Assembly: GCA_013041995.1 (NCBI GenBank)
Contig: JABDRA010000670.1
Location: 1-5,240 of the forward strand
Source of the DNA: Anderseniella sp.
GTDB taxonomy: Bacteria; Pseudomonadota; Alphaproteobacteria; Rhizobiales; Aestuariivirgaceae
Direction: 5' to 3'
DNA length: 5,240 nt
Position 1 is the stretch's first letter. Each line of letters starts with the position of its first letter. Below the pieces are notes generated by a model. That model made no database searches and was not told the origin of the DNA. It worked only from the letters and a program-made list of their open reading frames with translations. Shown here piece after piece: positions 1 through 4,473 of the stretch. Made by a program: the position numbers and the translations under genes.

Positions 1-1332
1 GTCAACAAGCGGATCTTCGAAGCGTTCATGAAAGACGGGGCAGATGCCTGGTATGCGGAAGGCGCTGCGGAGCGCTTTCTGGCAGGAGACTATTCAACCA
101 ATGAATGGACGCAGGTGCGTGACATTCTGGACGTCTGGTTTGATTCAGGTTCCACCCACGCCTTCTGCCTGGAACAGCGTGAAGACCTCAAATGGCCGGC
201 TGATCTGTATCTCGAAGGCTCCGACCAGCATCGCGGCTGGTTTCATTCATCACTGCTGGAATCCTGCGGGACGCGCGGCCGGGCGCCATACGATGCGGTT
301 CTCACTCATGGCTTCACCATGGACGAGCAGGGCCGCAAGATGTCCAAGTCGCTGAACAATTCCACGGCACCGCAGGACGTGATCAAGCAATATGGCGCCG
401 ATATCCTGCGCTTGTGGGTGGCTTCAGTTGATTATGCAGAAGACCAGCGCATCGGTCCTGAAATCATCAAGACCAATGTCGATGCCTATCGCAAGCTGCG
501 CAACACACTGCGCTGGATGTTGGGTTCGCTGGCGCATTTCAAACCGGAAGACAAGGTGTCTGACGCCGACATGCCGGAACTGGAACGCCTGATGCTGTCA
601 CACCTTGCCCGCCTGGATGGTGTGGTGCGTAAAGGTTATGACGAGTTTGACTTCCGCCGCATTTATTCGGCCTTGTCGAATTTCATGACCACGGACCTGT
701 CGTCGTTCTACTTCGATGTGCGCAAGGACGCGTTGTACTGTGATGCGCCGTCTTCCATGCAACGCCGCGCCGCACTCACCGTTATCGATCGAATTTTCGA
801 TTGCGTGGTTTCATGGCTGGCCCCGGTTCTGGTGTTCACCTGTGACGAGGCCTGGGCACAGCGCCACGGTGACGAGGTTTGCGTCCACACGGTTCAGTTT
901 CCGGAAGTCTCGGCAAGCTGGCGTGATCAGGACCTTGAAGCCAAATGGGCGAAAATCATGAAGGTGCGCTCCGTTGTGACCGGCGCGCTGGAAATCGAAC
1001 GCCGCGAAAAGCGCATCGGATCATCCCTCGAGTCGGCACCGGTCGTCTACATCGCTGATGAGACATTGTCTAGTGCGGTTCGCGATATCGATATGGCTGA
1101 AATCTGCATTACTTCAGATGCACGCGTTGAACACGGCGAAGGTCCCGCAGATGCCTACCGGCTGGATGAGGTGCGTGGTGTCTGCGTCGTGCCGGCAATG
1201 GCCAAGGGCACCAAGTGTGCGCGGTCCTGGAAAGTTCTGCCCGAGGTCGGAAGCGATGCGGAGTATCCTGACGTGACACCTCGCGACGCTGATGCCCTGC
1301 GTGAATGGGCCAGGCTGGGTGTGACCGTTTGA
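1..1332 (+). CDS. ileS: Isoleucyl-tRNA synthetase, C-terminal part (5' end outside window)
   Basis: This cytoplasmic class I aminoacyl-tRNA synthetase charges tRNA-Ile with isoleucine using ATP. The reading frame is open from base 1 (VNKRIFEAF...), so the gene begins upstream; about 443 residues are present, roughly the C-terminal half of a usual bacterial IleS. Visible signatures are DVWFDSG (about 130-150), YLEGSDQHRGWFHSSLL (about 211-261) and the ATP-binding KMSKS loop at 337-351, followed by SLNN. The anticodon-binding helical domain follows (from LWVASVDYAEDQRIGPEI, about 412 onward). The editing domain and HIGH motif lie outside the window. The C-terminal zinc knuckle is degenerate: CARS (Cys codon 1216-1218, Ser 1225-1227) and TPRD (1276-1287) stand where CxxC pairs occur in E. 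coli-type IleS. The stop TGA (1330-1332) overlaps the lspA ATG, indicating translational coupling. Family identity is very secure. Confidence 0.98.
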   Translation, partial: VNKRIFEAFMKDGADAWYAEGAAERFLAGDYSTNEWTQVRDILDVWFDSGSTHAFCLEQREDLKWPADLYLEGSDQHRGWFHSSLLESCGTRGRAPYDAVLTHGFTMDEQGRKMSKSLNNSTAPQDVIKQYGADILRLWVASVDYAEDQRIGPEIIKTNVDAYRKLRNTLRWMLGSLAHFKPEDKVSDADMPELERLMLSHLARLDGVVRKGYDEFDFRRIYSALSNFMTTDLSSFYFDVRKDALYCDAPSSMQRRAALTVIDRIFDCVVSWLAPVLVFTCDEAWAQRHGDEVCVHTVQFPEVSASWRDQDLEAKWAKIMKVRSVVTGALEIERREKRIGSSLESAPVVYIADETLSSAVRDIDMAEICITSDARVEHGEGPADAYRLDEVRGVCVVPAMAKGTKCARSWKVLPEVGSDAEYPDVTPRDADALREWARLGVTV

Positions 1333-1835
1333 TGATCTCCAGGCCGGTGATGTGGGGCCGCCTGTCCGCTATCGGAGCGGTAATGGCGGTGCTGGTCTAC
1401 ATCATAGATCAGGGCCACAAATGGTACATGATCAAGGTATTCGATATCGCTCAGCATCAGTCTGTGAAGGTGGTGCCGGGTTTCGATCTGGTCATGGTGT
1501 GGAATTACGGCATTTCCTATGGCTGGTTTGCCTCTCATTCCCAGGCGACCAGATGGATACTGATCGTGCTATCCGTCGCGGTGGCGGTTTTGTTGTGGAT
1601 ATGGCTGGCCCGACAGACCAGGGCGTATGTCGCTGCAGCGATCGGCCTGGTGCTGGGTGGCGCGCTTGCCAACGCAACTGACCGGCTTCTGCATGGTGCA
1701 GTTGCGGACTTTTTTCACCTCTATGTCGCCGGATTTAGCTGGTATGTTTTCAACATTGCCGACACAGCCATCGTTGCAGGTGTGCTTGTGCTGATGTATG
1801 ACTCGTTTACGCACGACGAAAAAACAGACGGATAA
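1332..1835 (+). CDS. lspA: Lipoprotein signal peptidase (signal peptidase II)
   Basis: LspA is an inner-membrane aspartyl protease that removes the signal peptide of diacylglyceryl-modified prolipoproteins just before the lipobox Cys. The product is 167 residues, normal for the family. Conserved elements are DQGHKW (Asp26), WNYGISYG (Asn58), ALANATDR (Asn114, Asp117, Arg118), GAVADFF (Asp126) and FNIADTAI (Asn141, Asp144). Asp126 and Asp144 correspond to the catalytic Asp pair. Four hydrophobic segments fit its topology, near residues 12-28, 74-92, 98-116 and 138-156. I chose ATG 1332, which shares one base with the ileS TGA, because it starts just ahead of the first membrane segment and suggests coupled translation. 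An in-frame ATG at 1305 would add nine residues (MGQAGCDRL) and overlap ileS by 28 bases, so it is less likely. No strong Shine-Dalgarno is visible. The next gene encodes a lipoprotein, a likely LspA substrate. Confidence 0.97.
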   Translation: MISRPVMWGRLSAIGAVMAVLVYIIDQGHKWYMIKVFDIAQHQSVKVVPGFDLVMVWNYGISYGWFASHSQATRWILIVLSVAVAVLLWIWLARQTRAYVAAAIGLVLGGALANATDRLLHGAVADFFHLYVAGFSWYVFNIADTAIVAGVLVLMYDSFTHDEKTDG

Positions 1836-1855
1836 GTGATCTTGCGTGATCGCAT

Positions 1856-1960
1856 TAGAGCAACATGGGTTCAAGTGAACCCATAAAGTCGCCCTAGTAG
1901 CCAAAAAGCGATCAATTTTATGATTTTTGATTGATTCAATCAAAAATCACGCTGATCTAG
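1856..1960 (-). repeat. Palindromic intergenic mosaic repeat, copy 1 (reverse orientation)
   Basis: Two palindromic modules are joined by a spacer. The hairpin module starts TAGAGCAACATGGGTTCA (1856-1873), has centre AG (1874-1875) and continues TGAACCCAT (1876-1884). The inner nine pairs are perfect; the outer arm (1885-1896, ending GCCCTA) is degenerate. The AT-rich module at 1921-1949 is a perfect 14-base inverted repeat (arm TGATTTTTGATTGA) around T1935. The edge is CTGATCTAG (1952-1960). Read on the minus strand, the order palindrome, spacer with TTGATCGCTTT, hairpin matches copy 2 on the plus strand, so the two copies are inverted. Neither strand has a T run after a stem, so it is not a standard terminator. 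The organisation resembles REP-like or small non-autonomous intergenic elements; the exact family is not known to me. Confidence 0.85.
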
Positions 1961-2037
1961 GCCATGCTTTTGCCCTAAACGGCTGTCAGGCGTGGCGCAG
2001 ATTCCGACATCGATTTCTGACGGTTGCGAACAGTAAT

Positions 2038-2042
2038 GGGAG
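2038..2042 (+). promoter_or_regulatory. Ribosome binding site that fixes the lipoprotein start
   Basis: GGGAG lies 10 bases upstream of ATG 2053. It supports that start over the in-frame ATG at 2071, which has no purine-rich stretch at a suitable distance, and over the open extension reaching back to 1927. Confidence 0.65.
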
Positions 2043-2052
2043 TGTTTCTGAG

Positions 2053-2640
2053 ATGACGCTTAAGTTTAACATGCGAACCGGGCTGGCACTGCTTGTTCTG
2101 CCGTTTCTGGCAGCGTGTTCGGAAACCAGTGTCCTTGATGCTTTCGATTCAGGCAATCGGGGCGAGGAAACTGGTCCGATTACCAGCAATCAGCCATTGT
2201 CAGTGCCACCTGATCTGGCATTGCGCCAGCCAGGTGCTGCCAACGCACCAGCCTACAACAGAAGCAGCAACGGTCTGCAGGTCCAGCAGGGTCAGCGCGC
2301 GACGAACCAGACCTATCAGGCGCCACCGCCGCCGCAGCCGCAGGGCCAGCAGCCGGCATGGCAGAATGCCGCGCCTGCGCAGCAACAGCAGGCCTACCAG
2401 GCGCCACCGGCACCACGTGACGCCACAGCCGGGATATCCAACAATATTATCCAGAGCAAGAATCCGGCGGACGAACCCTATCTTCGCCACGGCATAAATC
2501 CATACAATGCCGATGGTACCCGCAAGAAGCAGTCAGTTCTGGACAAGGAAGCGCGCGCCAAGAAACTCGAACTCGAACGTGCCAAAAACCCCAGTTACGG
2601 CACCGTGTTTAATTCGGGTGAGCTCTGGACGAGCAACTAG
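2053..2640 (+). CDS. Small outer-membrane lipoprotein, probably DUF3035/BamF-like
   Basis: The product is a 195-residue predicted lipoprotein. The N-terminus has a short basic stretch, a hydrophobic core (about residues 10-18, GLALLVLPF) and the lipobox LAAC, with Cys22 the expected lipidation and LspA cleavage site. After the Cys comes SVLDAFDSG...PITSNQPLSVPPDLALRQP (about 27-60). This resembles the N-terminal motif (PLxVPPDxxLRxP) of the DUF3035 family, which includes BamF, a lipoprotein of the alphaproteobacterial outer-membrane protein assembly complex. That assignment comes from memory of the motif and is moderate. Residues 75-125 are low-complexity Gln/Pro/Ala with a repeated YQAPP, probably a flexible linker. 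The C-terminal part (about 126-195) is charged and contains KKQSVLDKEARAKKLELERAK, likely helical. The stop codon lies in the edge of a palindromic repeat, and a second, inverted copy lies upstream. Confidence 0.85.
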   Translation: MTLKFNMRTGLALLVLPFLAACSETSVLDAFDSGNRGEETGPITSNQPLSVPPDLALRQPGAANAPAYNRSSNGLQVQQGQRATNQTYQAPPPPQPQGQQPAWQNAAPAQQQQAYQAPPAPRDATAGISNNIIQSKNPADEPYLRHGINPYNADGTRKKQSVLDKEARAKKLELERAKNPSYGTVFNSGELWTSN

Positions 2641-2738
2641 ATCAGTATGTTTTTTGATTGAATCAATCAAAAAACATAAAACTGATCGCTTTCAAGGTGC
2701 TAGAGCAACATGGGTTCAAGTGAACCCATGTTGCTCTA
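2637..2738 (+). repeat. Palindromic intergenic mosaic repeat, copy 2 (forward orientation)
   Basis: This is the best-preserved copy. Its edge CTAGATCAG (2637-2645) is the exact reverse complement of the copy 1 edge and includes the stop codon of the lipoprotein gene. The AT-rich module at 2647-2677 is a perfect 15-base inverted repeat (arm ATGTTTTTTGATTGA) around A2662. ATCAGT (2641-2646) can also pair with ACTGAT (2681-2686). A spacer (TGATCGCTTTCAAGGTGC) leads to the hairpin module, whose 18-base arms TAGAGCAACATGGGTTCA (2701-2718) and its exact complement (2721-2738) flank AG. The downstream bases are AACCAGG, not a T run, so a Rho-independent terminator is unlikely, although such a stem could stabilise the 3' end of the upstream mRNA. 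Short open frames across this repeat family give lookalike peptides (DRFQGARATWVQVNPCCS here) that are artefacts. Confidence 0.9.
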
Positions 2739-2747
2739 AACCAGGAA

Positions 2748-2774
2748 GATTTTCGGTTCAATCAACCAAAAATC
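2748..2774. repeat. Degenerate AT-rich palindrome beside repeat copy 2
   Basis: GATTTTCGGTTCA (2748-2760) and TCAACCAAAAATC (2762-2774) form an inverted repeat around A2761, with 11 of 13 positions complementary. The arm length, single-base centre and core pattern match the AT-rich module of copies 1 and 2, so this looks like an additional diverged module flanking the hairpin on its other side. Confidence 0.6.
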
Positions 2775-2904
2775 AGTAACCTGGACACACGCAGAAACAC
2801 GAAATTGGTTACGAATAGTTCAGTAGCGTTGGAAACACGCTTCATGCATAGTGCGCGCAAGTGATTTGCTTAAATCGGGATAGTTTGCGAGTGTAACTGA
2901 CACT

Positions 2905-2974
2905 AATCAAAAACTTGATCGTTTCCAGGTGTGAGGGCAATTTGAAGGGTTCCGGTGAACCTATTCTGCCCTGA
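2905..2974 (+). repeat. Palindromic mosaic repeat, copy 3 (eroded)
   Basis: AATCAAAAACTTGATCG (2905-2921) followed by TTTCCAGGTG aligns with the right half of the AT-rich module and the spacer of copy 2, with a gap. The hairpin module survives as AGGGCA (2934-2939) pairing with TGCCCT (2967-2972), with an inner GGTTC/GAACC stem (2948-2952, 2957-2961) around CGGT. The outer stem sequence differs from copy 2 (AGAGCA/TGCTCT), but both sides changed together, so pairing is retained. The left palindrome arm is missing. It has the same orientation as copy 2. Confidence 0.65.
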
Positions 2975-3023
2975 CGCGTAAACCTGCAGATCGATATGCA
3001 TTTGATGGCTTTGTCGTGCCAAT

Positions 3024-3029
3024 AGGGAG
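3024..3029 (+). promoter_or_regulatory. Ribosome binding site selecting a TTG start
   Basis: AGGGAG is a strong Shine-Dalgarno match six bases upstream of TTG 3036. It decides the start of the M16 peptidase gene in favour of TTG over the in-frame GTG at 3051; no ATG occurs near the site in this frame. Confidence 0.75.
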
Positions 3030-3035
3030 TTTGCC

Positions 3036-4436
3036 TTGCTCAAATCCGTAGTGTCCAACCTGCTTGAAAATGGCCGTTCCGTGTCCGTGGCGCTGTTTGC
3101 GCTGATGTTCGCAATCACTGCATCGGCGATGCCTGCGCGAGCGCTTGACGTTGATGTCAGCGAATACACGTTGGAAAACGGGATGAAGGTCTTTGTCATT
3201 CCGGACCATCGTGCGCCCGTGGTCACCCACATGGTCTGGGTCCGTGTCGGATCCGCGGATGAGGAACTGGGTAAATCCGGTATTGCGCACTATCTCGAAC
3301 ACCTGTTGTTCAAGGGAACCGAAAAGCTGAAGCCCGGCGAGTTCTCCAAAATCATCCGTCAGAACGGGGGCGAAGACAACGCCTTCACGAGTTATGACTT
3401 CACAGCCTATTTCGAGCGCATCGCGACAGACCGTCTCGAACTGGTCATGGAACTTGGTGCTGATCGATTTGCAAATACTGTTTTCGATGACAAGGACATC
3501 AAGACTGAACTGGAAGTCGTCAAGGAGGAGCGCCGGTCGCGTACCGACAACAATCCTGCCGCGCTGCTTCGTGAGCAGCTTTCCGCTGCCGCATATACTG
3601 CCCATACCTACGGTCGCCCGGTGATTGGCTGGATGTCGGAAGTTGAATCACTCGCCGCCGCTGATGCGCAGGCTTTTTACCGCAAATATTATACACCATC
3701 CAATGCGGCTCTCGTCGTGGCCGGAGATGTTGATCCCAAAAAAGTACAGGAACTGGCAGTAAAGTATTACGGCAAGCTGAAAAATACGGCTCCAACACCA
3801 CGACGTGCGCGCACGCAGGAACCAACGCCGATTGCTGCCAAGCGTGTCGAAATGTCCGATCCGCGAGTTGCCAGCCCGTCTATTGCCCGCAAGTATCTTG
3901 TACCTGGCGTCAATCAGGCGCCCCCAGGTGTAGCTGAAACGCTTGATGTTCTGGGCCAGGTGCTTGGCAGCGGTTCGTCATCCTACCTTTATGAAGAACT
4001 GGTCATCCGTCAGAAGGTCGCTTCGCAGGTATCGTCATGGCACAATGGCGACACGCTGGACGGCGGTGAGATAAGCATCAGTCTTGCACCGGCACCAGGC
4101 GTTGACGTCATAGCCGCCGAAGAGGCGCTAGATGCAGCATTGCACAAGCTTTTCAAAGACGGTGTGTCGGAAGACCGGGTTGCACGGGCAAGAAATCAAC
4201 TGGTTGCCAGTAATGTATACGCCATCGACAGTCAGTTCCGTTTGGCCTACATATTCGGGGCTGCATTTGCTATCGGGCGATCTGTCGAAGATACGCTGGG
4301 GTGGACCAGCCGCGTAAAGCAGGTCACCGCGCAGCAGGTCAATGAGGCGGCACGTGACTATCTCAAGCTGCGGAGTTCGGCTACCGGCGTGCTGGTCCCG
4401 GCTCCATCGAAGGCAGCCAATGCCACTTCAAATTGA
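3036..4436 (+). CDS. Secreted M16 family zinc peptidase, catalytic subunit
   Basis: This 466-residue M16B-type (mitochondrial processing peptidase/insulinase superfamily) zinc metallopeptidase starts at TTG behind AGGGAG. A signal peptide is evident: basic N-terminus, hydrophobic stretch about residues 17-31 (VSVALFALMFAITAS) and likely cleavage after ARA (about residue 36), so it should act in the periplasm. The inverted zinc motif HYLEH is at residues 85-89 (bases 3288-3302): His85 and His89 as ligands, Glu88 as catalytic base. Glu165, 76 residues after His89 in VVKEE, is the likely third ligand. The C-terminal M16 domain (about 270-460) includes GSGSSSYLYEELVIRQK (311-327), where many relatives have SRLY; the Arg/Tyr pair of single-chain M16 enzymes is not evident. 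The next gene encodes a homologue lacking zinc ligands, 37 bases downstream, so a two-chain protease is inferred. Substrate unknown; sometimes annotated as PqqF-like or processing protease, which I do not assert. Confidence 0.95.
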   Translation: MLKSVVSNLLENGRSVSVALFALMFAITASAMPARALDVDVSEYTLENGMKVFVIPDHRAPVVTHMVWVRVGSADEELGKSGIAHYLEHLLFKGTEKLKPGEFSKIIRQNGGEDNAFTSYDFTAYFERIATDRLELVMELGADRFANTVFDDKDIKTELEVVKEERRSRTDNNPAALLREQLSAAAYTAHTYGRPVIGWMSEVESLAAADAQAFYRKYYTPSNAALVVAGDVDPKKVQELAVKYYGKLKNTAPTPRRARTQEPTPIAAKRVEMSDPRVASPSIARKYLVPGVNQAPPGVAETLDVLGQVLGSGSSSYLYEELVIRQKVASQVSSWHNGDTLDGGEISISLAPAPGVDVIAAEEALDAALHKLFKDGVSEDRVARARNQLVASNVYAIDSQFRLAYIFGAAFAIGRSVEDTLGWTSRVKQVTAQQVNEAARDYLKLRSSATGVLVPAPSKAANATSN

Positions 4437-4473
4437 AACCCCATCCTCCAAGTCACGGAACCGGACGGCAGCC

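Larger units (their letters stand above)
1836..2052. other. Intergenic gap between lspA and the lipoprotein gene
   Basis: This 217-base gap contains the first palindromic mosaic repeat (about 1856-1960) and then about 90 bases of unassigned sequence leading to the lipoprotein gene's ribosome binding site. I found no convincing -35/-10 pair and no hairpin followed by a T run. An open frame starts at 1927 and is continuous with the lipoprotein gene, but its first residues are translated repeat, so I do not count it as coding. Confidence 0.7.
2641..3035. other. Long intergenic region upstream of the M16 genes
   Basis: This 395-base gap holds the body of repeat copy 2, a degenerate extra palindrome (2748-2774), about 130 bases without recognised structure (about 2775-2904), an eroded third repeat copy (about 2905-2974), and the leader of the first M16 gene with its ribosome binding site. 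The promoter of the M16 pair should lie here because no gene runs in from upstream, but I see no convincing -35/-10 pair. No tRNA, riboswitch or small gene is evident. Confidence 0.7.

Noticed and set aside
1155..1538. 127-residue open frame on the minus strand
   Set aside because: It is antisense to the conserved end of ileS and start of lspA and has no independent support.
1569..1943. 124-residue open frame on the minus strand
   Set aside because: It overlaps lspA antisense and its N-terminal part is a translation of repeat copy 1 (IESIKNHKIDRF...NPCCS), matching the artefactual peptide from copy 2.
1927..2052. N-terminal extension of the lipoprotein by 42 residues
   Set aside because: The extension is translated repeat and spacer, would bury the signal peptide, and lacks a binding site, while GGGAG precedes ATG 2053.
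2647..2738. Rho-independent terminators after the lipoprotein gene
   Set aside because: The stems are strong, but the AT-rich one has T residues on its 5' side and A residues on its 3' side, and the GC-richer one is followed by AACCAGG; neither has the required T run.
2507..2779. 90-residue open frame on the plus strand
   Set aside because: It runs out of frame through the lipoprotein gene and then through repeat copy 2; the peptide reflects repeat sequence, not a gene.
2794..2839. Direct repeat GAAACACG (2794-2801 and 2832-2839) as an operator
   Set aside because: The eight-base match occurs only twice with no symmetry or nearby promoter, so chance is adequate.
2641..2974. CRISPR-like array
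   Set aside because: There are only three diverged repeat copies with mixed orientation across the region, no regular spacing and no spacers.
2961..3605. 214-residue open frame on the minus strand
   Set aside because: It lies antisense to the M16 gene across its signal peptide and zinc motif, and its translation resembles no family I recognise.
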